A stretch of DNA of 64,000 bases from NCBI GenBank assembly GCA_002102555.1, contig MCFL01000045.1, positions 62,001 through 126,000 on the forward strand. Reading direction: 5' to 3'. The DNA comes from Catenaria anguillulae PL171. Lineage: Eukaryota; Blastocladiomycota; Blastocladiomycetes; Blastocladiales; Catenariaceae. The notes under the pieces are model-generated. The model saw only the letters and a list, made by a program, of their open reading frames with translations, searched no databases and was not told the DNA's origin. A program made the translations under genes and the position numbers. Of the stretch, positions 21,223 to 34,000 are shown one piece after another (position 1 is the stretch's first letter; each line of letters begins with the position of its first letter).

Positions 21223-22010
21223 GTGGGAAAATGGAGGATCTGCATGGTCCAGGCGCGTTGACAGTAATGGATCAGGGGACCAGTGCCGATCCTCATTGTA
21301 CAGTCAGGTACCACGTTTGACAATATGAGAAAGAGAAGAGGACTGAGAAAACGGTACTACGATGAGACAAGCAACGACGACTACCCACAATGCCTGAATG
21401 CCCACATAACCAACCGTATGCTAGCGGCCAACAAGATATCACGACCTCAGCTGTTGCTGTGCAGGTCATTCCAATGTTTCTGGGCATGTCCGATGCTGAA
21501 GCGGTTGCGCCACGCCACCCGTCGCCATTGCACGACTTGCTACTCGTCCTCCGCGCACTAGTCAAAGAACGGCGTATTGTGCTAGAGCTCGTCAAGGTCA
21601 AGGGCCATGATGGGAACTTGGAGAATGAGAAGGCAGACGAGCTGGCCCGCTGTGGTGCAAATTGCCGCGAGGTGTGCGCCCCATCACCACAGTTTCTGGG
21701 CAAGATCGACTTTGGTGCGATAGTGCAAATCGGCCATGAGTTGGTGTATGCGCAGGTGGGTCGTGCAATCCGGAGTCAAGCGCAAGTGCAATCCCGTATC
21801 GAGCTGTATTCGTACATGCTCAAGCTGGTTGGCCACCTGGACTTGATGGTGTTCAACGGAGCCGTTCGCAATGGTCGCAGGGCATCGTCCATGGTCGCGT
21901 CGTTTGCTGACGATTGATCAGTCACGTTCCGTGTTGAGTCGTAACGAGACAGTCACAACGGAAGATATATGTTAAGGTCCAGCTACTTAGCTGGAGAGCT
22001 TGAATGGGTT
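21222..22010 (+). mobile_element. LTR-like end of the copia element, interrupted by a LINE fragment
   Basis: The polypurine tract followed by TGTGGGAAAATGG marks a likely 3' LTR start. LTR-like sequence continues to about 21420, is interrupted by LINE RNase H coding sequence (about 21430-21940), and may resume to about 22008 before TGGGTTCGGG. The far boundary is uncertain because no second LTR was aligned. Confidence 0.4.
21430..21940 (+). pseudogene. LINE RNase H fragment
   Basis: It encodes SAVAVQVIPMFLG, LLLVLRALVKERRIVLE and VKVKGHDGNLENEKADELAR, then about 80 residues that match the corresponding region of LINE-C. It ends at an in-frame TGA (21916) and loses similarity soon after. There is no poly-A, so it is an internal piece of a LINE of the LINE-C subfamily, not a canonical 3'-anchored insertion. 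Confidence 0.7.
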
Positions 22011-22212
22011 CGGGTACACACACATAGATCACAACAATACAACAAATGGATAGACGGATCGGTGGTCTGATCCGTGGGACACAATACATACTAATCTTGG
22101 AGCAAGCTGACACCGACAAGGCTTAGCTCCAATCCAATCTGACTCACTTGGGTCGTGACGCGGCCAGAGGCCACAGACGCAACATCACCCCCTCCAGCGC
22201 AGCACACGCTCT

Positions 22213-23738
22213 TCAGTTGTTGGACTTGGCCTTGAGCCTCAAACTGTACGGATGCGAGTTCCTTGGTGGAGCTGATTGTACAGGGGAAGTGCCGAGAGGG
22301 ACGTTGAGTTGTAGCTTGCGCTTGCCTTGAGTGACAGCCACAGGAGCAGGTGCAGTTTCTTGGCTTGGCCGCTTAGCTGCCCGTGATGGGCGGACAGGCG
22401 GGCCGTCCTTCTGATGCTTTTTCTTCCAGTAACGGGTCACGATCTCGATTGTGTTGATGTTGGACTCTGGCTCCCAAGTGGCATCGTCGACAGGATAGTT
22501 GGCCCACTTGATGCGGTACCAAATGGAACCGTCCGGGCGAACTTGATGATCCAGAACGTCATTCCTGACAAACGAGTCCTCGCAAAATGCGCCTGCTGGC
22601 GACACGAGCCGGAGATGGTGAGCTGGGGTCTTTTGTGGCACAATGGAGCCGGTTGTGTCTTTGAGGAGGTACGCGCCGCCAGTTGTGCGCCGTAAGACGA
22701 TGTAGGGACCCTCGAACTTAGGGTCCATGTTTGCTGAGCTGGGCGTCACGACCTTGCGCATGACTAACGAGCCGTCGGGGAAGTTCTCGTGCAGGATTTG
22801 ATGCTTCTTGACAAACTGGTCGTATGCCCGCTTGGACGCATCCTTTGAACGCACGTGAGTTGCTGGCCAAACGACCTCGGCCATGTGCTGTGCCAAGTCG
22901 GCAAGCTGCTGGCGCGACACGGGTGATGCAGGTACTGGCCATGCTGAGTGCTGAGGCGGCACAGTGCTCGTGCAAACATGAGCGAGAATGGAGTGGAACC
23001 GTGGCGCAAGTGGACAGCAGTGTTGTAATAATACTGGACGGCGCGGATGCGCTCAGGCCAGGGGACAGTGGCACCTCTGATGTCGGCGAGGAGCTGGGTT
23101 TTGATGGTGCGTACAAGTCGCTCGGCTGCACCGTTGGCCTGTGGATTGTAGGCGGTGACGCGGCGGTCGTCGATTCCAAGCTTGGATGTGAGCAATTGCA
23201 CTGAACTGTTGACAAACTCTGTGCCGTTGTCGTGCTGATGCGCGGGATTCCAAATTGGCACACGAGTTCGAACAACTTGTCAGCAACATCGTCTGCTGTG
23301 ATGCCGCGCATTGGGTACAACCAGGCAAAGCGGGTGCAGATGTCAATGAATACTAACACGTGCGTGTAGCCATCAGACGGATCCAGCACGGCACAATCGA
23401 CGGCAAGGTGCAAGGCAGCGTGGATCATCTGCGGCGGGTGGAATCCTTGGGTGCGCACCGAGTACCGCTGGCAATCAATGCATCGCTGGGCAAATCGGCG
23501 GCAGTCTTGGAGCATGCCGGGCCAAAGCTTGCCTTCATGCAGTAACCTGTCGCGCAGCGTGCGGCCCGAGAAGTGACCTTGTTGGTGGGCGGCTTCGAGT
23601 GCAGCCTCTCGTTCTGATGCAGGGGTTGCTGGTCCATGTGCGGCAAGTTCAACAAGGTCTGTCAGCTTTTGTTGCTGCGAGTCGGATTGGCTGGTGGGAT
23701 CTGTCTCGGCTGCTGCTGCTGCAAGCACAACAAGATGG
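22213..23738 (-). mobile_element. Ty3/gypsy fragment: integrase and chromodomain
   Basis: On the minus strand an H2C2 integrase zinc motif (HQQGHFSGRTLRDRL...CIDCQRY) leads to a degenerate DDE core (AVDCAVLDPSDGYTHVLVF, DNGTEFVNSSVQLL, NPQANGAAERLVRTIKTQ) with a frameshift near 23250. The C-terminal region ends in a chromodomain (YRIKWANYPVDDATWEPESN). It is therefore a chromovirus-type gypsy. It begins at the poly-A of LINE-A and lacks protease and RT. It is not the direct continuation of the gypsy piece at 15907-18882. Confidence 0.8.
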
Positions 23739-23739
23739 G

Positions 23740-26700
23740 TTTTTTTTTTTTGGATCACTACCACATGTATTGAAGCTGAAAACCAACACAGAAGTCTTGA
23801 AAGAAGGTACAAGAGCAGGAAGGCCACAGATCCAAGACGCTCAACAGATGACAAGAGCAAGCAGAGAAAATGGCAAGCAATTGGTGGTAGGGGCACTTGG
23901 CCATGGGGACAACAGAGAGGGTAAGGTAGAGAAGAGAGTGAGAGTGAGAGTGAGAGAGAGAGAGAGAGGAGAAGAAGAAGAAGAAGAAGTAAGCAGACGG
24001 AAAGTAACAGGGTCTGAGGTCGACATTCAACCACACCACGGATGCACACAATGAACAACATGCAACAAAGAACCAAGACAGTTCGAAGTCAAATAAAGGG
24101 AAGCAGAGCCAACACAATGGTGAGCATACAAGGACAAGGGAAGGTTACGCCATACGCGCAGAGGTAGAAGTTGGAGAGAGCAAGGGGACAAAAACAGAAT
24201 ATGTACCCGACTGTACCCCGACACGGGTAGCAAAGCGTTGCTGTGAGTGTCCAAACCCAAACCTGGGGGTTGAGAGCCCTGGGAAGGTGCCGTGGAATCG
24301 CCATTCGCCAAAGGAAACCGGTGCATGCGAGACTGATGAGGAGCCAACGAGGGGTGGGCAGCCAGCGTGGCACTCGTAGATGTAATGTGCGGCAACGAGC
24401 GCAAGGTTCATGGGCGACTGATGGGCCACTGGGGCGCCTGCCTCCTGACAGTGGGGACATTGACAGGGCTGCCGGGCCACAAGCGGGTTTTCTGGCATGC
24501 GTTGCTCGATCGGTCCAACAAGCCTGCAACGCTCCTTCCACAGCACAGTTTGGATGGTCGTAGAAGCGATTGAGACGATTCGCGCGAGGATAGATACGAG
24601 GTTGGGAAATTGTTGTCTCAGGCGCACTTCAACTACGCATGCTGCAGTTGCCCGTAGTTTGGCTGGATCCATTAGCCGCTCGACAAGTGTCTTTGCTGCC
24701 GCTTGGTGTGCCGTCATCCTGTGGCGCCGTAGCAGCTCCACAACTTGTTCGTGCACATCCAATCGGCATGTCAGAGTATGTTGGCAAGTGTGCGACACCT
24801 GAGCCAATGCCGCTGATCGTCAAGAGCACCGCAGAGCACACAATTTGGGGACGGCACCTGCTCTGGCCAATATTTGTGGAGTTGAGCGCGAGTTGGCAGG
24901 CGACTCGTCAAAACCTTGATGCGGAACGTGACCGATGCGTCGTCGGCAAACGACGCGGACATGGCTGATGCCTTGCGACCATTGCGAATGGCCCCGTCAA
25001 ACACCATCAGGTCAGGCTGCCCAACCAACTTGAGCATATACAAGTACAAATTGACGCGGAATTGCATCTGTGCTTGTCGCCGAATTGCGCGGCCCACCTG
25101 CGCATGCACCAGCTCATGACCTACCTGCACCAGCGCGCCGAAGTCAATTGCGCCCAGAAACCGTGGCGAAAAGGCGTACATCTCACGGCAATTTGCACCA
25201 CAACGGGCAAGCTCGTCAGCCTTCTCGTTCCCTGCATTCCCATCATGGCCCTTGACTTTCACGAGATCCAGCACGAGCTTCTTTTCCTTGACCAGTGCAC
25301 GAAGGACAAGTAACAAGTCGTGCAGCGGCGACAGGTGACGTGGCCCAATCGACTTGGCATCGGGCAGGTCCAGAAACATGGGAACAACCTGCACAGCGAC
25401 AGCCGAGTCTGAGAAAACACGCACATGCGATCCATCAGGGAGCTTAAGATGTGGCCGTCGAAAGACAAGTGCTGCGTGGTGCTCGTTTCTCAGCGCTCAA
25501 GGGTACCGACACACGCCTCCCAATCGACATTCTCCATGGTCTTATTGCCCAAGCGCAAGCAGTCGACGCTGAGGAGGAGTTGTGGGTGTATTCAGAGGAC
25601 AAGTCAAAAGCATTTGACACTGTGCCACATCACTTTGTACGCCTGGCGCTCTTGCGGTTGCGCTTGCCGGTGCAATTTGTGGATTTCTATTGTCGCAACT
25701 TCCTAGAGGGGCGCACTGCATCGCTGATCACGGCATTTGGATTGACAAGGCGGATTCAGCTTCACCGTGGTATACCCCAGGGTGGCGTCGAATCGCCGTT
25801 CCTATGGAATGCATTCTACGACATTCTGCTGTGTGCGGTGGAAGAGAGCAGCGGTGGTGTCGAGCTACTAATTAAGGTACCGGACACAGGTGGTGGGAAG
25901 CCGTTCGGAAGTGTGAAAGTGATTGATCGTCAGCGGTACGTAGCAATTGGGTATATTGACGATGCTATTTTCTTTGCCCGCTCGCGTGAGCTGCTCCAGC
26001 AGGTCGTGGACTTGGTCGACGCGTTCAACCTACTCACCCGGATCGGATCCGGGCAAACGCAAGCAAAGGCTTTGTACTGGCTTTCAACACAAGAGACGGC
26101 GGGGTGGGGAGTGTGACGTCGAGAGGAGTTGAGGTGCCGCGCGCAGGCCAAGGAGAGATGAAGAGATACCTGGGTGTATTTGTGGATGGGTCTGGATCAA
26201 GGAAGGCGACGGAAAAAGTGATGAGGGATGCTGTGACAAGTGCAATCAACGTCCTGAGGACAAAACGGGTCCCAGCCAGGATTGTGGTATACGTGATCAA
26301 TTCAGCAATCGTCCCCGCGGTTGCATACCGTGCATCCGGCTACATCCCGTCACCGACATTCCTTGACCAGCTTGACGCTAAGCTTCGTGCAGTGGTTCGA
26401 GCTGCGGCAAGATTGCCATCCAACACACCGGTCTCGTTGTTCTACGATGCAGCCACATACGGACTTGCCTCCATCAAGCACACCATCCTCACAGCTCGAG
26501 TCTCGCACCTTCGCTACTGTTTGAGCCAACCCGTGCAAAGCGAGCGTTTTCAAGTCGCATGCGCCATATCCAGTCTTGCCCAACGTGCAATCCGTTGGTG
26601 GGCCAACCCACTCTCGCACCCACCAAGCCAGTTTACATCAGCAGGTCTCCCTGCCTCTCCGCTTCTGAATCTCCTTCCCCTTCTCTCTGGTTCTCTCACC

Positions 26701-27196
26701 TCGATTCACCTTGCTAGGCGTGTCGACCCTTTACGCGTTTGCCCAGTGGATGACATCCCATTGGAGGCCGTTATTCCATCGCCTGTCCTTCATACCTTGC
26801 GTTCCCGTCTCCACGACGCTGGTGTTTACTCACTTTCTCCCCTTGTTTCCCTCTGTTGCTTCCAAGATCAGGACAGTACCCCAGCACGGTATGCAAACGC
26901 GTTTGCCTCTATCCGACATTTACTTGCCAAGGGGAGCCCTCGCCGTGGTCGCCTACACGATGCACTGGTTGCCTTGACCAACGCCGTATCTGCCTGGTGT
27001 ACATCCCTTGGCCCAATTTCCGCTCTGCCGATCCAGCCCCGCCTGGCCCTCACGCCGCAGCACCATGTTGACCAACTCATGGTCTTCTTGGGGGAAAACT
27101 GGTCGCCATCCTTTGGTGTGTGTGCTGCAGTCGATCTGCGAGACACGGTACACAGGCCTCTTGTCACGCTGCGCCATCTTGTGGAATGCACTTGCC
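23740..27196 (-). mobile_element. LINE-A: 5'-truncated LINE with an inverted 5' segment
   Basis: Poly-A (T tract 23740-23751), 3' UTR and the RNase H/C-terminal part of ORF2 lie on the minus strand up to 25445. From 25446 to 27196 the RT region of the same LINE lies on the plus strand. Aligned to LINE-D, the 3' part matches from D35230 onward and the inverted part matches D32921-34665, with its D32921 end at the internal junction and its D34665 end outermost. About 564 bp between them is missing. This is the layout expected from twin priming. The junction has an AAG/CTT microhomology at 25443-25448. Confidence 0.82.
25446..27196 (+). pseudogene. LINE reverse transcriptase segment (inverted part of LINE-A)
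   Basis: This contains the RT core DKSKAFDTVPHHFVRLALL, RGIPQGGVESPFLW and catalytic GYIDDAIFFA, then the thumb/connection region. A 5-base repeat (CGGAT doubled near 26041) breaks the frame relative to LINE-D and LINE-B. It is nearly identical to LINE-D up to about 26660, then diverges more, which suggests a mosaic or a different subfamily source for the distal part. Confidence 0.8.
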
Positions 27197-27210
27197 GACT
27201 ATATGGAGTC

Positions 27211-27486
27211 GTCGGGCATTGAAAGTGGACTGGTCGGGTATTGGATGGTGTTGGTCGGGTGCGGATGGTGGTTGGTCGGGTGGACTTTGAGGCTGTGGGA
27301 ACAGTCGGGTATTGAATGTTGTTCGTCAGGTATCGAATGGTGTTGGTCGGGCATGACATGGTATTGGTCAGGCATGGCATGGTGTTGGTCGGGTCTTGGA
27401 TGGTATGGTCGGGCATGGCATGGTGTTAGTCGGGTATTGGATGGTGTTGGTCGGGTAGTGGGTTATTGGGCGGCATTTTCGGGAAA
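27211..27486 (+). repeat. MULE left terminal inverted repeat
   Basis: It is built of tandem degenerate ~21-bp units (GTCGGGTATTGGATGGTGTTG). It pairs with 38146-38386 in reverse orientation, including the distinctive GGACTTTGAGGCTGTGGGAA block and the inner end GGGCGGCATTTTCGGG. Confidence 0.85.
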
Positions 27487-29047
27487 AGTGGAGCTAAAAT
27501 TACACTGATCAATCACTCAACACAACAATCCTCAATTTTTCGTCTTTCGCCAGTTGTCACTTCATTACATATGGACATGCTGCGCTCGAATGAAGGAGTG
27601 AAGCCTCAATGCAAACCCGCTAGCTTGCCGCAACCTCCATTTACCACTTCAACTCCACAGCCGCTCCCGCTCAGCTTGAATCCACTTCCACCTGCTTTGG
27701 CTCAACCCGCAAACTCGTTACCTGACAGGCAACTTACATCATGGGCAGGCCCGCCAAGTTTATCGACAACTGCCCAATGGCTGGCGGCGTGGGGCTGCCT
27801 GACAACCCAAACGGCGGCTTCGTCGTGGACCGCTTCACTGCTTCTGCTTTGATTGGGCATCCTGTTGTCAAAAGTCGCACGTATTCTGACTACAAGCACA
27901 AGGGCCCCATCTGCGAGCTGTGCCGTGACATGATTGAAGGTCCTGGTTTGCAGCAAGCTGTACAAGAAGGCAACCACGGCCTTCGTTCCTGCTACTTAGC
28001 ATGCTGTTGCTCGAACTTGTGCACCAAGACGTTTGTGTTGAAGGTTTGCGATCGCAACTATGAATTGAAGCACTGTGAAGAGGAGGTACGATTGATCGGA
28101 CTAAATATGTTGTATGTGGTAGCGTCATGCCCATCCATGAAAGACTCACTTCATGCGACCTTAGGCGCACACGGAAACAACAGAGCGGGTGGACCCAGCC
28201 CGCGACGGTCGTGGCCGATTGGTTCGGCGGCTCATGCAAGGCCTGCGCGGATTGTCAAATGACGAGAAATCTCTGGTGGATCTGTACAATATCCGAGGTT
28301 CGTCTATCAATAGCTGCGTGTACAATGCATCTATGTTACTGATATCATGTCATAGGTCGAGGTGTAAAAGCCATTTCTACGGACCTTCTCAGTGCTGGCC
28401 TCATCGATGCTACCCACCATTTGGCCGACCCTTCCAACCACAGCAAGATTTCCAACTACATCAAAGAGCAAAACCGGAATGCGCGACGGAACCAGTACAC
28501 CTCCATCGAAGCATTGTACGACGAGCACAAATTTGATCCTGCTATCGATGTTGACGACGCGAACCGCCCATACCTCGCCATCCCAAACGAGGACGACGGA
28601 ATTGGTTTTGGGACAAGGGAGCGCCTGTTCTTGATGCTCGCCTTCACGGAAACGACCCTCACAAACCTTTCTCAAGTCGCCCAGGCTGTTGGTGGAATGG
28701 ACAAGGCCGTCATTTCGTTTGACGGCACGTCCAAAACCAACGAAATGGGATACCAGCTGTTCGTCATTGCCGTGAACAATCTTGGCCATCAAGCGCACAC
28801 GGTAGCTTATGAGATCATGTCGCACCGGAGCGAAGATACGTACTTGGCCGTATTGAACAAGTTGTTTGAAGTTATTCGGGCCGTGGTCGTGGACGATGAT
28901 TACGACACGACAGCTTGGGAGGTGACCATGTCTGACGCCGGAGATGCGATTGCATGTGCATAGTGCCACAGCGAAAGCAAAGCATCCTCGCCAAGAACTC
29001 AATGCAATACACCCTTACAATTGAATTCCGTCGATTCTGCTGCCCAA

Positions 29048-30807
29048 ATGTCTTCCAACGCCCCCCAAGTGGGCCCTGGCGACCCTACGCCGCCCCAGCA
29101 CAGGGGAGACGATCGCGAAACGCGCCCTGCCACAGGTGATCAGCAACAAACCCGTGACGACCAGCATTTGAAAGCTGGCGAAGACGACGGCTTCATTGTC
29201 GTCCAGCGCAAGTATAAAATCCACAACGCCGCCTGGCACCCCGCCGCGGTGATACGCGGGCTGAAATCGGATCGGCTGCCAGCTCCCTCCGCGAATTTGC
29301 GGTCATTGTGCACAAGGACGAAATCAAAAGCAACATTGACCTCTCGTCCACGGTTCGGATCGCCCTTGAACGCCAAGGTATTGATTATACCGCGCACCCC
29401 AAGTCGCACAAGCTCTCGCGTGGTGGGCCCCAAGGCCAAGACGTTTACAAAGTGATCTTCAGCACGACAGCAACCCCACCGGACACGATCATTGTCCAAA
29501 ACGTTGGCAGGTGCCAAATTATCAAACATCTGTGGGACGAGGTCGATGGCCAACCGCGCCAGCTCGAGCTTTGGGCAGGACCAATTAGCTTTGCGGCAAC
29601 CCATGATGAAGTCCGAGGCGTGCTTCGCCAACATTTCCAAGTGCAAGCAATCCGTGGCAGGGCGGACGTGCTCCGTTGGCGGTTCTTCAAGGTCGCCTTC
29701 GCGACTGAGGATGATTTGCGTGCGGCGCGACGTCGTCCCTTTGTATTACCGGCGCCAATACATATCATTCTACCAATCACTTGAGGATTTCAAGGTCAAG
29801 TACGCGGATCCTGCCCTTGGCGTCAAGATGCTTTGCGGCAAGGATAACCTCTCCGTCCTCCAGACTATGGAGCCAAACGGGCGGGTGATCGCGGTCGACA
29901 ACTCTTGCGCCCGAGACTTCTCTTTTGTGGTCTGGCAGGCGGCAAACGATGAAGAGCGGGCCAAGGTGCTGCAGCAAGATGGTCGCCTTAACGCAAACGG
30001 CTGTCGGGTTCAAGCCTACCCAAGGACGGCAAAGTTGTGCTTTGCGTGTGGGTCGCTGGAGCATCTCCGCATCGAGTGTCAAGCCCTTAAGACATGGCAA
30101 GCAGCCGAAAAGGCCAAGAAGGATCAAGCTGGGTCGCGCCCGTTCGCAGGTCAAGTGAACCCCAAGTACTGCCAGGCCAGTCATATGCTGCAGCTGTGGG
30201 TGGACGCTCAAGAAATGCGCGAGACGAACAGCAGGCCGACCAACCAAATACCCGCGACTCGCCGGATCGCATTACTCTGCTCGAAGCAGAAAATTCGCGT
30301 TTGCGTGCTGCGCTGGCGGCATCAGAAGAGAAGGTGGTGGCGAAAACCCAAAAAGCAACGGACGGCCGCTTGAAGGCATTCGTGCAAAAGCAAAGTATGC
30401 TCCTCACAACGCTCGTGACATCTCTGTTGGCCATTGTCGGTGGTGACCAAGCCGCTACTGCTTCCGTTACCAAAGCCCTGGCGGAATTTGCAAAGGAGAG
30501 CGAGGCAATTTTTGTGGATGACGAGGTTACAGAGGCCGACGAGATGGAGGTGGACGAAACCCAACCGGCCGCCCCCAGGGACAAGGGACAAAGATCGAGG
30601 ACGGCTGCCAACCGTTCGCCATCGCCATGGCAACTTCATCCGGGCAGATCACAATGGTCGTGGAAGGAAAAAGCAGAAGACGGCGGGTGTACACAACAAC
30701 CAAGGCAGACAATCGCGGTCACGCGACGCAACGCCGGTCCCGGCAACTGGACGGTCAACTCTCCCATTGGGTGGTGCAGCGGGAGCTGCCACGAGCCGCT
30801 CGGGTGA
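29048..30807 (+). pseudogene. LINE-D ORF1 (CCHC knuckle, coiled coil), frameshifted
   Basis: It starts at ATG 29048 (MSSNAPQVGPGD). The frame shifts near 29300 and again near 29735, and the C-terminus is in a third overlapping frame (30094-30807). The central region carries ELWAGPISFAATHDEV, FKVAFATEDDLRAARR and VIAVDNSCARDFSFVVW, matching the layout of the two ORF1-only elements. The knuckle is KLCFACGSLEHLRIEC (about 30035-30080). An acidic/heptad C-terminus follows. ORF1 proteins bind the element RNA. Confidence 0.75.
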
Positions 30808-31061
30808 AACTTCGCAAAATCGCCTGCACGGAGAAGGTGGCGCTGGTGGAGAGACAAGGGGGTCTGACAACCAAACGGCTGACATTCCCCAAGCTCAATG
30901 ATGGTTCCACCCAACCGACCTGTCGACTTTTGGATTTACCGCATCGGACAACGGCTTTTGGTACTGCTTCAACCTCACCACAGAACAACCTTACTAATAG
31001 ACGAAGCCGCATTGGCGGCAACCACAGACTGTAAGACTCCGACCGAGCGGCAACAACACTG

Positions 31062-34000
31062 ATGCTGACTCCTGCAACACACGCCGAGTTCCCCACCAAC
31101 ATCCTAGTCGCCAACATCCGCGGCTCCCAAGCGCACGACCGACTTGTCGAGACCCTCAACTATGCACAACAACAACGTGCGGGCATTGTGATAACTACAG
31201 AGACCAAGTTGTCCGACAAGGGGGCCCGCGGGCTGAACTGTGCGGCGCTCGACCAAGAATGATGATCAAGATTGCACATGATGGTACACGCGCGCAAGGA
31301 TCGGGAGTTTTGGTGGCAATAGACCCCAGACTCGAGAGCTACGTTGGCAGATGGTCAATCTATGATGGGTACATGGTGGCTTTCACATTCCAGGGCCGCG
31401 GCGACTTCAAACTGCGTGTCATTGGCATCTACGCGCCGCCTCAAGAACCAACCATTCGCGCGTCGCTAACCCGTCCCTACGATCCGAGATCGAAGCAGCA
31501 GACGCAAGGGGCGAGATGCTGTGGTTGCGGGCGACATGAACGAGCGGGATGACACTGCAAGTCGCCGTTGGAGCGGTCGCGCTTGGGAACGGACTCTTGG
31601 ACCTCGCAGTGCATCTGGATATGGCTGTGAGTACTCACGAGGCTGGTGGACGCCTGGACCGTGTCTTTGTTTCGCCAACCATCACACATGACGTGCTTGC
31701 CATGTCAATTGTTGACGCCCGGGGCTTTGACCACGCGCGACTCGTTCTTCAAACGGCGCTTGCACTCCGACTGGACCGCGACCTTGTTCACATGCGACGA
31801 CGAGCCCGACAAGAGGCCGCCAGGTATGTACTCGATGAGAACCGTCTAACTGGCAAGTCGTGGGCCGCGTTTGTCTCCAGAGTGTGCACAGATCTAGGGA
31901 TTCGAATCAACAACACCGACACCTTCCCAGCGTGGGTCGACGCCGAGTCACTCGAAAGCAGCGACAACAATCAACTTCCGGCCGTTTTGGACCCAGCACT
32001 GCCAATTGGGCACAGATGGTACCTGTATGAGAACATCATGCTGGCTGCCAGCCGTGCACAGTTACCTCACAAGAAGCGTTGTGCCTCCGAGTCCTACGGA
32101 TCTGTTTTGAAGCCACCAGAGAGCAAGACGGATTCGGCATTGGCGCTAGGTGCGTTGCGACGCTTGCTTGACGACCCTTCCACTAGCTTGACTGTTGAAG
32201 AACGTGATGCGCTCGATCGAGTGGCACCAGCAATTGGTACGGAATCCTCGCATGACGACATGGTGCGTGAAAAAGAACGACTACTCGAGATTGTGGTGAC
32301 GGAGTCGGCGCAGGCAAAAAGGGAGCAGATCGACGCTGTGGTGGCCTCGCGAACGGGAAAGTTTGGCGTGAAGACCGGAGTTGTCATGCGATCAGTCATG
32401 GAGCGGAAACGACCACCCAACTGCCTGGACCGGGTGGTGACTGCAGACGGCATCAAGCTGCTTCCAAGCGAGGTCATGGATGCGACAGCTGCTCATTGGC
32501 AAGGTTGCTTCGGACATGAGGAACATGGGAACATAGATCAGGCTCCAGTGTCGATCCGCCAAGCATTGCAACCACTGCAGTGGGTCCAAGAATCGTGGTG
32601 GGATGGGGTGGAAAAGGAGGTCACACCCGAGGACATTGCTCACGTCTTGTGTTCAATAGACATTGACAAGGCCCCAGGAGCAACAGGACTTCGCCACCGT
32701 CACTACGCTGCGCTTGGAACCGTCGGGCAAAGAATTCTAGCACGCTTGTTCACTGACATGTATCTGGCAAACTGGGTGCCGAGCGAGTGGCGATATGGAG
32801 TCATTTACCTAACGCCAAAAAAGGCAGAGGGCTACACGGGTGACGTTGACGCCATGCGACCCATCACCCTACTCGAATGTGCATCCAAGCTGTTCAATGC
32901 GGTCATGTGGCGGCGTATTCAAGATGTGGCCGTCGAAAGACAAGTGCTGCGTGGTGCTCGTTTCTCAGCGCTCAAGGGTACCGACACACGCCTCCCAATC
33001 GACATTCTCCATGGTCTTATCGCCCAAGCGCAAGCAGCCGACGCTGAGGAGGAGTTGTGGGTGTATTCAGAGGACAAGTCAAAAGCATTTGACACTGTGC
33101 CACATCACTTTGTACGCCTGGCGCTCTTGCGGTTGCGCTTGCCGGTGCAATTTGTGGATTTCTATTGTCGCAACTTCCTAGAGGGGCGCACTGCATCGCT
33201 GATCACGGCATTTGGATTGACAAGGCGGATTCAGCTTCACCGTGGTATACCCCAGGGTGGCGTCGAATCGCCGTTCCTATGGAATGCATTCTACGACATT
33301 CTGCTGTGTGCGGTGGAAGAGAGCAGCGGTGGTGTCGAGCTACTAATTAAGGTACCGGACACAGGTGGTGGGAAGCCGTTCGGAAGTGTGAAGTGATTGA
33401 TCGTCAGCGGTACGTAGCAATTGGGTATATTGACGATGCTATTTTCTTTGCCCGCTCGCGTGAGCTACTCCAGCAGGTCGTGGACTTGGTCGACGCGTTC
33501 AACCTACTCACCCGGATCCGGGCAAACGCAAGCAAAGGCTTTGTACTGGCTTTCAACACAAGAGACGGCGGGGTGGGGAGTGTGACGTCGAGAGGAGTTG
33601 AGGTGCCGCGCGCAGGCCAAGGAGAGATGAAGAGATACCTGGGTGTATTTGTGGATGGGTCTGGATCAAGGAAGGCGACGGAAAAAGTGATGAGGGATGC
33701 TGTGACAAGTGCAATCAACGTCCTGAGGACGAAACGGGTCCCAGCCAGGATTGTGGTATACGTGATCAACTCAGCAATCATCCCCGCGGTCGCGTACCGT
33801 GCGTTCGGTTACATCCCGTCACCGACATTCCTTGACCAGCTTGATGCGAAGCTCCGTGCAGTGGTTCGAGCTGCGGCAAGATTGCCATCCAACACACCGG
33901 TCTCGTTGTTCTACGATGCAGCCACATACGGACTTGCCTCCATCAAGCACACCATCCTCACAGCTCGAGTCTCGCACCTTCGCTACTGTTTGAGCCAACC

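Noticed and set aside
15907-23738. One gypsy element split by later insertions (RT part at 15907-18882, integrase part at 22213-23738)
   Set aside because: Both are on the minus strand, but the integrase part lies on the upstream side of the gag-RT part, the wrong order for one element. They are two partial copies.
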